Shown here: one piece after another, positions 7,140 to 14,858 of the stretch
How positions within the stretch are numbered: the first letter of the stretch is position 1
Layout: every line of letters begins with the position of its first letter
Assembly (NCBI GenBank): GCA_041629655.1
Contig: JBFKMV010000105.1
Span: 1 to 17,719, forward strand
Direction: 5' to 3'
Length of the DNA stretch: 17,719 bases
Source of the DNA: JBFKMV01 sp041629655
GTDB lineage: Bacteria > Acidobacteriota > Polarisedimenticolia > Polarisedimenticolales > Polarisedimenticolaceae
Notes under the pieces: generated by a model
What the model saw: only the letters and a program-made list of their open reading frames with translations
Database searches by the model: none
Told to the model about the DNA's origin: nothing
Made by a program: the position numbers and the translations under genes

Positions 7140-8384
7140 CTACTCCGGAGGCCGGCCGGGCGGTTTGCGATCGCGGCGCCGCAGCCAGTGCAGCCGCAGC
7201 CCGACCTGCTCCAGCAACCGGTTCAGGTCGCGCCCCGACGCGGGCAGCGAGATCACGAGCTTGCCCGCGAGCTTGTCGGCCCAGGCCGGAGCGCCGTCCA
7301 GGATCCGCAGCCGGTCCTGGATCCCCAGCAGCATCTTCCATTCGCGCCTCCGCTCGTCGCCGTAGTACTCGAGCAGCTTCGGCGAACCCCGATCGCGCAG
7401 CACCGAGGTCATCCGGCGCGCCAGGTCGCGGACCTCGCGCAGGCCGACGTTCATGCTCTGGACACCGATCGGCGAGGTGACGTGCGCGGCGTCGCCCGCC
7501 AGCCAGACCCGGCCCCGGCCGAACCGCTCGGCGAGGCGGGGTTCGAAGCGCACCGAGGTCACCCAGTCGACCGAGTCGATCCCGCTTTCGAACCACGGCG
7601 CGCGGTCGCGGATGCACAGCTCCAGCATCTTGGGGTCCGGCGGCTCCGCGTCGAGGGGGACCTGGAGACTGAAGCGCCCGCGCCCGCGACCGAGCGGCCA
7701 GAACACGTCGGTGGTTCCGTCGCCGAGCACGAGCCGCATCCGCTCGGGTTGCTCGATCGTGGCCTGGAGCTCCATCAGGGCGTAGGCCAGCGCGCCGCCC
7801 ACGGCCGGGAACCTGATCCCCAGCCGGCCCCGCACCAGCGAGTCGAACCCGTCGGCGCCGATCAGGTAGGACGAGCGGATGCGGGTCGTGGAGATCTGCG
7901 GGGTCGCGGTCGGATGTGCGGGGTCCTCGCTGGCGCTGACGATCAGCGAGGTGACGCCGTCGTCGTCGGCGTCGAAGTTGAGCAGCGAGTGGCCCCACAG
8001 CACCTCGACGCCGTTGTCCCGCAGCCGTCGCTCCAGCGCACCCTCGAGCATCGACTGCGAGAGCACCAGCACGAACGGAAACCGCCCGCCGACGCGCGCC
8101 AGATCGATCTCGGCGACCTGACGGGCGCCGCGCTGCAGCGCGATGCGGTCCACGCGATGACCCCGCTCGATCAGCGACGCGGCCAGCCCGAGCTCGTCCA
8201 GCAGCAGCAGCGATCCGGGGTGCAGTGCCAGCCCGTAGCTGTGGAGCGCCGCCCGCTGGTACTTGTCGACGATGCGGACATCGATCCCGCGCTCGGACAG
8301 CCACAGCGCCGCCAGCAGACCCACCGGGCCGGCGCCGATCACCACGACCTCGGCCGTCTGCTCGCGCCGGCCCGCCGCGCTCAA
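7140..8384 (-). CDS. FAD-dependent aromatic monooxygenase-like protein (PHBH/UbiH fold)
   Basis: The 414-residue protein carries the three signatures of class A flavin monooxygenases: the Rossmann GAGPVG (17-22) with Asp40 at the end of the second strand, the DG motif GADGFDSLVR (176-185) that binds both FAD and NAD(P)H, and the GD motif GRVWLAGDAAH (291-301) followed by PIGVQSMNVGLRE. Family members hydroxylate phenols, quinone precursors or polyketides with O2 and NAD(P)H, or reduce or epoxidise similar substrates; the substrate here is not readable. The start TTG 8384 overlaps the stop of the upstream peptidase gene as TTGA, with GGAGGGG about six bases upstream. The C-terminus is basic (RRRDRKPPGRPPE). 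Confidence 0.88.
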   Translation of the reverse strand: MSAAGRREQTAEVVVIGAGPVGLLAALWLSERGIDVRIVDKYQRAALHSYGLALHPGSLLLLDELGLAASLIERGHRVDRIALQRGARQVAEIDLARVGGRFPFVLVLSQSMLEGALERRLRDNGVEVLWGHSLLNFDADDDGVTSLIVSASEDPAHPTATPQISTTRIRSSYLIGADGFDSLVRGRLGIRFPAVGGALAYALMELQATIEQPERMRLVLGDGTTDVFWPLGRGRGRFSLQVPLDAEPPDPKMLELCIRDRAPWFESGIDSVDWVTSVRFEPRLAERFGRGRVWLAGDAAHVTSPIGVQSMNVGLREVRDLARRMTSVLRDRGSPKLLEYYGDERRREWKMLLGIQDRLRILDGAPAWADKLAGKLVISLPASGRDLNRLLEQVGLRLHWLRRRDRKPPGRPPE

Positions 8385-9565
8385 GCGGACCCCTCCGCGA
8401 CCGTCGCCAGCCGCAGCGCGAGCCGGCAGCCGTCGAGGAACTCGTCGATCTCCACGCGCTCGTCGAGCGTGTGGGGCGAGTGCTGCCCCGCACCCAGCGT
8501 GACCGTCGGCACCCCGCGCGCGTTGAGCGGGTTGGCGTCGAGCCCCCCGTCGACCACGCGCAGCCGCGGCGCGAGCCCGATCGCCCGCGCGGCCCCGAGG
8601 GCCAGGCGCACCACCGGCTCGTCACGCTCGAGCCGGAACGGCGCGTAGTCGGCGCGACAGCGGAAGCGGATCCGCCCGCGCACGCCGCGGTTGTTGCGGA
8701 CGCCGCGCGCGGCGCGCTCGAACGCCGCGCGCCAGGCCTCGCTGATCCGGCGCACGAAGCGCGGGTCGTGGCTCCGCGACTCGCCCTTGACGTACACATG
8801 GTCGGTGACCTGGTTCGTCGCCTCGCCGCCGCGCAGCACGCCCACGTTGGCGGTGCCGCGTCGCGTGCCCTGCCGGACCTTGCCGAACCAGCCGCGTTTC
8901 GCCGCGTCGGCGATGGCGCGGCCGGCGATCAGGCTGGCCGACACCCCGTGCCCGGGATGCACGCCCGCGTGCGCCGAGCGGCCGATCACGTCGACCTCCC
9001 AGCGCTCGGCGCCGAGGGCGCCCACGACCAGCTTTGCCGGGTGACCGCCGTCGATGTTGAACCCCAGCCGCGGACGCCCGAGATCGGACAGCCGGACCCG
9101 GCGCGCGCCCTGGAGCCCGACCTCCTCTCCCACGGTGAACAGCAACGTCAACGGCGGGTGCGGCAGCTCGCGGCGCAGGATCGCCTCGGCCACCGCGACG
9201 AGGCAGGCCACCGCCGTGCGGTTGTCGGCGCCGAGCCCGGTCTTGCCGCGGGCGACGATCCGGCCGCCCCGCCGCACCGGCCGCGCGCCGCGGCACAGCG
9301 GCACGGTGTCCATGTGACCCATCAGCAACCGTCGCGGGGCGCGCACGGTCCCCGGCAGCCGCACGATCAGGTTGCCGGTCTCGAACTCGCCCGGGATCCG
9401 GCGGTGCGCATCGTCGCTGCGCATCCAGGACCGCCTGCACCCCGCCGCGGCCAGCTTCGCCCGCACCGCGGCCGCGACCGCCCCCTCGCGGCCGCTCAGG
9501 CCCTCGATGGCGAGCAAGTCCAGCAGGTGGCCGAGCGCACGGCGGCGATCGATCGTGACGGACAA
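8381..9565 (-). CDS. M20 family metallopeptidase (PepT/YsdC-like aminopeptidase)
   Basis: The 394-residue protein has the dinuclear zinc motifs of M20 peptidases: GHMDTVP (His84, Asp86), KTGLGADNRT (bridging Asp114), FTVGEEVGLQGA (catalytic Glu147, Glu148), NIDGG (Asp172) and a late HSPHTLDE segment. The central dimerisation (lid) domain is marked by RSAHAGVHP. The KTGLGAD context is most like tripeptidase and glutamyl-aminopeptidase relatives rather than acetylornithine deacetylases. No signal peptide is seen, so a cytoplasmic role in peptide turnover is likely. The start is taken as TTG 9565, seven bases after GAGGAG; no ATG or GTG is available near it. It overlaps the monooxygenase gene by four bases and lies 35 nt after the nuclease gene. 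Confidence 0.87.
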   Translation of the reverse strand: MSVTIDRRRALGHLLDLLAIEGLSGREGAVAAAVRAKLAAAGCRRSWMRSDDAHRRIPGEFETGNLIVRLPGTVRAPRRLLMGHMDTVPLCRGARPVRRGGRIVARGKTGLGADNRTAVACLVAVAEAILRRELPHPPLTLLFTVGEEVGLQGARRVRLSDLGRPRLGFNIDGGHPAKLVVGALGAERWEVDVIGRSAHAGVHPGHGVSASLIAGRAIADAAKRGWFGKVRQGTRRGTANVGVLRGGEATNQVTDHVYVKGESRSHDPRFVRRISEAWRAAFERAARGVRNNRGVRGRIRFRCRADYAPFRLERDEPVVRLALGAARAIGLAPRLRVVDGGLDANPLNARGVPTVTLGAGQHSPHTLDERVEIDEFLDGCRLALRLATVAEGSA

Positions 9566-9600
9566 ACCGGATCTCCTCACGTGGGAACGGTGCGATTCTA

Positions 9601-10449
9601 TCAATCGCCCGTTCCGCCGCCGCCGGAATCGACCACCTCGACCTGCGAGGGGTGCGCCACCACCATCTCGGGCTTTCCGCGGTACGATCGGATCCAACCC
9701 TCGACGCACACGCAGCGGTTGGCGTAGCGGCGCTCGGGGCGATCGAAGGCGGCGCGATCGGATCCCCAGATCACGACCGTGAAGGTCTGGTCGGGGTGCG
9801 GCCGGTCGAAGTTGAGAAAGGTCGGCCGGCCGCGCAGCTCGGGCAGGTAGCGCGTCGAGGCGACGCGGCCGCAGACCGTCGCCGGCCTGCCGACGTGCGC
9901 CGCGGCGTCCGTCGCCTCGATGGGCTCCGGCAGGGCCACGCTCCACAGGCCCGCGCCGGACTCTCGCGCCCGGGCCTCGAGCTCGCGGAACTCGGCGGCC
10001 CTGGAGAACGGGTAGCGCGTGTACGCGTGCGCGTACCCCCCGGCGACCAGCTCGGCGTTGAGCAGGCGGCCGTCGGGCAGATACACGTAACGCAGCAGCC
10101 GCCCGTAGCGGTCGCGGGTGTCGGCGTCGGGATCGGTTTCCAGCCGGACCCGGCGGCCTCCGGCCAGCTCGCGCAGGAACCGGCTCGACTCCCGCGCGAA
10201 GACCTCGCGCTCGCGGCCCCGCGATCCACGCTCCGGGGCGTCGATGCCGATCAGCCGCACCGATTCGATCCGGTCCGCGACGCGCACGCGCAACGTGTCG
10301 CCGTCCACGACCTGGACGACCTCGGCCGGCTCCGCCGCGAGCAGGCCACCCGCGGCGAGCAGCAGCAGGCACACGGCGGCCACCCGGGCGGCGGCGGGAT
10401 CGTGGCGGGGTGAAGTGCGGCGGGCGGCGCTCACGCGCCCACGATACAC
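9601..10449 (-). CDS. exported thermonuclease (SNase-like) with C-terminal OB-like domain
   Basis: The 282-residue protein has a signal peptide or N-terminal anchor (about 21-40, AAVCLLLLAAGGLLAAEP) and a staphylococcal-nuclease domain (about 42-172). Family residues are visible: VVDGDTLRV (Asp49, Asp51), VRLIGIDAPE (Arg65, Asp70, Glu73) and DRYGRLLRYVY (Arg117), corresponding to the catalytic Arg/Glu/Arg and Ca ligands of the S. aureus enzyme. The remainder (about 178-270; VCGRVASTRY, PTFLNFDRP, FTVVIWGSD, VCVEGWIRSYRGKPEMVV) looks like a second OB-fold, possibly for nucleic-acid binding. It probably degrades extracellular or periplasmic nucleic acid. The start is uncertain: GTG 10449 has no ribosome binding site, and GTG 10434 is equally possible. 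Confidence 0.85.
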   Translation of the reverse strand: MYRGRVSAARRTSPRHDPAAARVAAVCLLLLAAGGLLAAEPAEVVQVVDGDTLRVRVADRIESVRLIGIDAPERGSRGREREVFARESSRFLRELAGGRRVRLETDPDADTRDRYGRLLRYVYLPDGRLLNAELVAGGYAHAYTRYPFSRAAEFRELEARARESGAGLWSVALPEPIEATDAAAHVGRPATVCGRVASTRYLPELRGRPTFLNFDRPHPDQTFTVVIWGSDRAAFDRPERRYANRCVCVEGWIRSYRGKPEMVVAHPSQVEVVDSGGGGTGD

Positions 10450-10474
10450 CTTGACCGCGGGCGGCGACCCGGCC

Positions 10475-11053
10475 CTAGACCTTCTGGGTTCTCGAGCGCG
10501 GCACGCCGAACCGCGTCGCCAGCTCGTCGGCGATGCGCAGGAAGCGTTCGTGGTCGCCCGAGCCGGCGTCGACGCGCTCCGCCTGCTCGAAGCTCTCGAC
10601 CAGCTTCTGCTGGTCCTCGGCGCTCAACGCCCGCTCGGCCATCGGGAACAGGCAGTGGTCTTCCTTCATGATGTGTTCCCGGAGCAGCGAGACGTAGGTG
10701 TGCGCGGCGCCGATGAACTCCCGCAGCTCGTTCGCCCGCCCGGCCGCCGCGCCGTCGATGGCGTGCTCGATCCGGCCGACCAGCGAGCGGCCCTCGTCGT
10801 GCTCGATCCGCATCACCGCGGTCGGACCCTCCTCGGCGGAGAAGCCGCGGGTCTCGACCAGCGGGAACAGCCGGTCCTCCTCCTTGCCGTGGTGACACCC
10901 GTCGGCGAAGCCGCGGAAGAACTCCACGGCGTCGCGCGCGGGTGCTGCGTCGATCCGCCCCTCCTGCTCACCCAGGATCGCCATCTTCTCCAGGCAATCC
11001 AGCACCTGCTCGATCACGCGGTGCTCGTTCATCAGGATCTCGGTGGGACGCAT
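10475..11053 (-). CDS. hemerythrin domain-containing protein
   Basis: The 192-residue helical protein has the hemerythrin diiron ligand pattern: His11 (MNEHRVIEQVL), His55 with Glu59 (CHHGKEED), His85 (IEHDEGR) and His127 with Glu131 (REHIMKED), in a four-helix arrangement spanning about 1-155. Proteins of this group bind O2 or NO, or act in repair of iron-sulfur clusters and in oxidative or nitrosative stress (YtfE-like), but this one lacks the N-terminal YtfE ScdA domain. The start is ATG 11053, eight bases after GGAGGA; the frame stays open upstream to 11194 but that part is intergenic. It heads the minus-strand series and is divergent from the MFS gene. Confidence 0.88.
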   Translation of the reverse strand: MRPTEILMNEHRVIEQVLDCLEKMAILGEQEGRIDAAPARDAVEFFRGFADGCHHGKEEDRLFPLVETRGFSAEEGPTAVMRIEHDEGRSLVGRIEHAIDGAAAGRANELREFIGAAHTYVSLLREHIMKEDHCLFPMAERALSAEDQQKLVESFEQAERVDAGSGDHERFLRIADELATRFGVPRSRTQKV

Positions 11054-11195
11054 CGATCGTTCCTCCAGCTTGCCACTGCGTTTTTCGCAGGGCCCGGTTT
11101 CCGAAAAAACAATATAGGATTGCCGGCCGGTAAAGGCGCGGCAGGGAAGGACCTCAAAGGGACCCCGTTGCTCCAGAAGCCGGGCGGACCCCAAG
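11054..11195. promoter_or_regulatory. divergent intergenic region with AT-rich patch and small hairpin
   Basis: This 142-nt gap separates the divergent hemerythrin and MFS genes. It contains the only clearly AT-rich patch in the right half (about 11098-11119). On the minus strand TATATT in this patch resembles a -10 for the hemerythrin gene, but no good -35 sits at the right distance. CTGCG (11076-11080) and CGCAG (11086-11090) form an inverted repeat around five T residues, which would lie in the hemerythrin leader. No known regulator site was recognised. Confidence 0.35.
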
Positions 11196-12419
11196 GTGCT
11201 TGCCGTCTCGACGCGCGACCGGAAGCTGCTCTACGCGACGGCGCTGCTGCGCGCCACGGCGACCGGGCTGGCCGCCGTGCAGCTCGGCATCTACTTGACG
11301 GTGCGGGGTCTGCCCGCGGCGACGATCGGCTACGTCGTCGCGGCGGGGCTGGCCGGCGCGGGCCTGGCGGCACTGCTGGTGACGCTGGCCGGTGACGCCC
11401 ACGGACGGCGCCGCGTGCTGATCGAGCTGGCGATCCTCGGCGCGCTCGGCGGTCTGCTGTTGGCGTGGGGCTCGGCTCCGGTCGTGCTGGGCGCCGCGGC
11501 CTTCGTCGGGATGCTCAACGGCATGGGCCGCGACCGCGGCGGCGCCCTGATCGTCGAGCAGGCGATCCTGCCCGGCACGGTCTCCGACCGCGAGCGCACC
11601 CGGGCGCTGGCCTGGTACAACGTGTTCCAGGACGTCGGGCACGCCGCGGGAGCGCTGCTGGCCGGTCTGCCGCGGATCTTCGAGTCGTCGCTTTCGCTGT
11701 CCCGCGTCGACGGGCACCGGGCCACGCTGGTGGTCTACGCGGTGCTGCTGCTGGCGCTGGTGACGCTCTACGCGCGGCTGTCGCCCGCGGTCGAGCGCGG
11801 CCGCGCTACGGCGGGTGTCCGCGTCTCCCCCGAGAGCCGCCGCATCCTGACGCGCATCACCGCGCTGTTCGCGCTGGACAGCCTGGGCGGCGGCTTCCTG
11901 ACCACGGCGCTGCTGTCGTACTTCTTCTTCGAACGCTTCGGCGCGGGTGAGGGCACCATCGCGTTGCTGTTCTTCGGCGCGCGGGTGCTGAACGCGCTCT
12001 CGCATCTCGGGGCGGCGTGGCTGGCGCGGCGGATCGGGCTCGTCAACACGATGGTCTTCACCCACATGCCGTCGAGCCTGTTGCTGGTGACGGTGGCCAT
12101 CGTTCCCGACTTCCCGATCGCGGCGGCGTTGTTCCTGGTCCGCGAGGGCCTGGTCGAGATGGATGTCCCCACGCGTCAGTCGTACGTGCTGGCGGTGGTG
12201 CGGCCGGAGGAGCGGACCTTCGCCTCGGGCGTGACGAACCTGGTCCGGATGGCGATGTGGGCGATCGGGCCGGCCTTCGCCGGAGTGTTCATGCAGCACG
12301 TTTCGTTGACGACGCCGCTGGTCGCCGGTGCGGCGATGAAACTGCTCTACGACGTGCTGCTGTACCGGGCGTTCCGCGCCGTCCGCCCGCCCGAGGAGCG
12401 GACGGCGCCCCCGTCCTGA
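11196..12419 (+). CDS. major facilitator superfamily transporter
   Basis: The 407-residue protein is strongly hydrophobic with about 11-12 predicted membrane spans, starting LLYATALLRATATGLAAVQLGIYL. A motif-A-like loop GDAHGRRR (66-73) lies between spans 2 and 3, where MFS proteins carry GxxxDRxGRR. The middle loop (about 200-225, SPAVERGRATAGVRVSPESRR) separates the two six-helix halves. The second half contains VPTRQSYVLAVVRPEERTFASGVTNLVR, a type of loop seen in drug-efflux-like and uncharacterised MFS proteins. The substrate cannot be deduced. The start GTG 11196 is the best in-frame choice but has only a poor ribosome binding site (GGCGGA), so the exact N-terminus is uncertain. It converges on the propeller/esterase gene. 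Confidence 0.85.
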   Translation: MLAVSTRDRKLLYATALLRATATGLAAVQLGIYLTVRGLPAATIGYVVAAGLAGAGLAALLVTLAGDAHGRRRVLIELAILGALGGLLLAWGSAPVVLGAAAFVGMLNGMGRDRGGALIVEQAILPGTVSDRERTRALAWYNVFQDVGHAAGALLAGLPRIFESSLSLSRVDGHRATLVVYAVLLLALVTLYARLSPAVERGRATAGVRVSPESRRILTRITALFALDSLGGGFLTTALLSYFFFERFGAGEGTIALLFFGARVLNALSHLGAAWLARRIGLVNTMVFTHMPSSLLLVTVAIVPDFPIAAALFLVREGLVEMDVPTRQSYVLAVVRPEERTFASGVTNLVRMAMWAIGPAFAGVFMQHVSLTTPLVAGAAMKLLYDVLLYRAFRAVRPPEERTAPPS

Positions 12420-12435
12420 CCGCCGGCTCCGGTCA
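12417..12435. terminator. bidirectional hairpin between convergent genes
   Basis: TGACCG (12417-12422) pairs with CGGTCA (12430-12435) around a seven-base loop. The outer three bases of each arm are exactly the stop codons of the MFS gene (plus) and of the propeller/esterase gene (minus). No T-run follows, so this would be a short shared hairpin rather than a classic terminator. Confidence 0.4.
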
Positions 12436-14823
12436 CTCCGCCGGGAAGAAGCTCTCCAGGATCCGGTCGGTCCGCGCGCGCCAGCTGCCCCAGCCGAAGC
12501 TGTCCAGCGCCTCGCCGCCGCTGTAGCCGAAGCCGTTCTGCTCCAGCGCCGCGGCGAGCGTGCGGGCATCCTCGCCGAGGTCGAGGCTGGTGTCGACGTT
12601 GCGGGCCTCGAAGCGATTCCAGTCCAGGTAGAACCGCACGTCCGACGGCTTGGCGCTCTCCAGCAGCGTCATCAGCGCGTCGTCGGAGCCGAGGCCCAGC
12701 GCCACGCTCTGGATCGCCACCTTGGAAAACACCGTCGGGTACTTCAACGCGGCGTACGCCGCCGTGACCCCGAAGTACGTCGTGCCCATCACCGCGCGCG
12801 CGCCGGGGTGGGCGACCAGCCGGTACTTCGATTCGAGGTGCGGGACCAGCTCCTCGGCCAGCATCCGCGCGTAATCGTCGGTCTTGCTGCCACCGCCCTC
12901 GAGCCACCACTGCTCGGCCGGCGGGACGAACGCCACCACCAGCGGCGAGACGCGCCCCCCGCCGATCAGGTTGTCCAGCGAGTTGGCCATCAGGCCGCGC
13001 TCCAGCCAGTCCGGGCCCTGGTGCACGACCAGCAGCGGATACTTGAGGCCGCTCTCCGCGTAGCCGGGCGGCAGGTACACGGTGATCTTGCGCTCGTTGC
13101 CCAGCCGCTCGCTCTTGTAGTCGAAGCTCTCCAGCGTTCCGCGCCGCCCACCGTCGGGCTCGCGGAGGTGCGCCGCGACTTCGTAGCCCGGCATCACGAC
13201 CTCGGACATCTTCTGGTCGCCGAAGCGGCCGGGCACCGTGCGCGGGTTCAGCGGGTCGGGGACCCGCTCGTCGTAGTTGACGTTGAGCTGGTACTCGTAG
13301 CGGGCGCCCGGCTCGAGCCGGAAGGTCCTGTGGAACAGGTCCGTGCCCGGGACGCGCTCCATCGGCTCGGGCAGGCCGGACTCGATCATCGTTCCCGCGA
13401 TCGCCAGGTCCTCGACCTCGCCGCGGTAGACGAAGTGGACGAACGGGCCCTCGACGATCGGGAAGCTCGTCCGGGACTGCATGAACTGCTCGACCTTGAC
13501 CGGCTTGTCCGCGGCCTCGGCGAGCGACTGCACGAAGCGGCCGAACTCGTGCGGGGCCGCCTCGGCGGCGGTCACGCTGGCAGGACTGGCGGCCGTCGCG
13601 CCACCGGCGACGGTCACCGCGGCCAGCGTCTCGAGGTTGCGCACGAAGACCTTCCCGCCGGCGAAGCTCGGCCAGGTGTAGCCGCTCCCGTCGAGCGCTT
13701 GCAGCTTCGCCTTCTCGACGTAACCTTCCGGGGTCGCCGCGGCGACCACCACGTTGCCCTCGGCGCCGAAGATCACCAGGTGGCCGTCGACCAGGATCAA
13801 GCCGCGCCCGCCCGGCGGCCGCGACTTCCAGACCCGCTCGCCGTTCTCGGCGTTGACGCAGGTCAGGAACTGGCCGCGGAATCCGTACAGGTGGCCGTCG
13901 TGGTACACCGGCACCGCGTAGGTGCCGCCGAGCTCCTTGGAGCGGTACAGCTCCTGGACCTCGAAGCCGTCCATCGATTTGTCGACCTGGAACACGGCCA
14001 CGGCCGCGCCGATGGTGGTCAGGAAGCGGCTCTCCCCGGCGTAGCCGGGAGTCGAGCTGCCGGCGAAGTCCTCCTCGCCCAGCTCGTGTTCCCACAACGT
14101 CTTGCCGGTCGCCGGCTCGAGGCCCTGGATCCGCTTGCCGCTGATCGCGACGAGCTGCCGCCGGCCGGCCAGCTCCAGCACGGCCGGCGACTGGTACTCG
14201 ACCTTGTCGTCGCCGCGCGACCACAGCAGCTTGCCCGACTTCTTGTCCAACCCCGAGATCGCCTTGCCCGCGGCGCCGCCGGTCTGCACGACCAGCACGT
14301 TGCCCTCGACGAGCGGCGTCGTGGTGAACCCGAAGTCGGGGGCCTCGGCGTCGAAGTCCTGCTTCAGCGTTTTCTTCCACAGCTCCTTGCCGTCGCCGAG
14401 CCCCAGCGCGAACAGCTGCCCGCTCGGTCCGAGCCCGTAGACCACGCCGTCGTCGATCACCGGCGAGCTGAGCGGTCCGTCGTCGGAGCCGTCGTGGCCC
14501 TTGTAGGTCGCGGCGATGCGGTAGCGCCAGAGACGTTCACCGGTCTCGACGTCGAACGCCGCGGCGTAGTCTCCACGCCCGTCGGAGTACATCGTCACCG
14601 CACGCCCGCCGGCGACGGCGACTCCCGAGTACCCCGAGCCGAGCGGCGACGACCAGGCCAGCTTGAGCCCGACGCTCTCCTGGCCGAGCAGCTCGCCGGC
14701 GGCCACTCGCCCGTCGAGGTTCGGACCGCGCAGATGCGGCCATTCGGTCGCGGCGTCCAGCGACGGCGCGGCCGACAGCAGGCAGACGCAACACAGGGAC
14801 AGAAAACGCAGCATTGTGTTCAT
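12433..14823 (-). CDS. exported PQQ-type beta-propeller fused to an E-set and a probably inactive esterase domain
   Basis: The 796-residue protein has a signal peptide (about 1-25, cleavage near LDA-AT), then a PQQ/BamB-like beta-propeller (about 27-410) with blade motifs such as FDVETGERLWRY, LGDGKELWKK, LDKKSGKLLW, LEPATGKTLWEHE and VNAENGERVWKS. A linker is followed by an E-set (early Ig-like) domain (about 455-548), then a putative-esterase fold (about 563-794) like enterochelin and D-type esterases. At the nucleophile elbow the sequence is MGTTYFG (679-685), so Thr682 replaces the expected Ser. At the C-terminus SFGWGSWR (775-782) keeps both Trp of the usual HxWxxW but has Phe776 for His. 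The domain is therefore probably non-catalytic. The start is ATG 14823, with GGAGC seven bases upstream; the frame extends further upstream but overlaps the lipoprotein gene. The gene follows the Mla-type operon by 35 nt. A periplasmic binding or scaffold role is an inference. Confidence 0.85.
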   Translation of the reverse strand: MNTMLRFLSLCCVCLLSAAPSLDAATEWPHLRGPNLDGRVAAGELLGQESVGLKLAWSSPLGSGYSGVAVAGGRAVTMYSDGRGDYAAAFDVETGERLWRYRIAATYKGHDGSDDGPLSSPVIDDGVVYGLGPSGQLFALGLGDGKELWKKTLKQDFDAEAPDFGFTTTPLVEGNVLVVQTGGAAGKAISGLDKKSGKLLWSRGDDKVEYQSPAVLELAGRRQLVAISGKRIQGLEPATGKTLWEHELGEEDFAGSSTPGYAGESRFLTTIGAAVAVFQVDKSMDGFEVQELYRSKELGGTYAVPVYHDGHLYGFRGQFLTCVNAENGERVWKSRPPGGRGLILVDGHLVIFGAEGNVVVAAATPEGYVEKAKLQALDGSGYTWPSFAGGKVFVRNLETLAAVTVAGGATAASPASVTAAEAAPHEFGRFVQSLAEAADKPVKVEQFMQSRTSFPIVEGPFVHFVYRGEVEDLAIAGTMIESGLPEPMERVPGTDLFHRTFRLEPGARYEYQLNVNYDERVPDPLNPRTVPGRFGDQKMSEVVMPGYEVAAHLREPDGGRRGTLESFDYKSERLGNERKITVYLPPGYAESGLKYPLLVVHQGPDWLERGLMANSLDNLIGGGRVSPLVVAFVPPAEQWWLEGGGSKTDDYARMLAEELVPHLESKYRLVAHPGARAVMGTTYFGVTAAYAALKYPTVFSKVAIQSVALGLGSDDALMTLLESAKPSDVRFYLDWNRFEARNVDTSLDLGEDARTLAAALEQNGFGYSGGEALDSFGWGSWRARTDRILESFFPAE

Positions 14824-14858
14824 GATCGTGCTCCCGGCCAGATGAAGATCTGCCGATT

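Noticed and set aside
8381..10372. Extended start for the M20 peptidase reaching into the nuclease gene
   Set aside because: The extra N-terminal 270 residues overlap the SNase coding region, have no domain, and a ribosome-bound TTG at 9565 fits the normal family length.
14839..14852. CAGAT-GAAG-ATCTG hairpin between the lipoprotein and propeller genes
   Set aside because: Five base pairs with a tetraloop and no U-tract; too weak to call a terminator, and the gene spacing suggests cotranscription.
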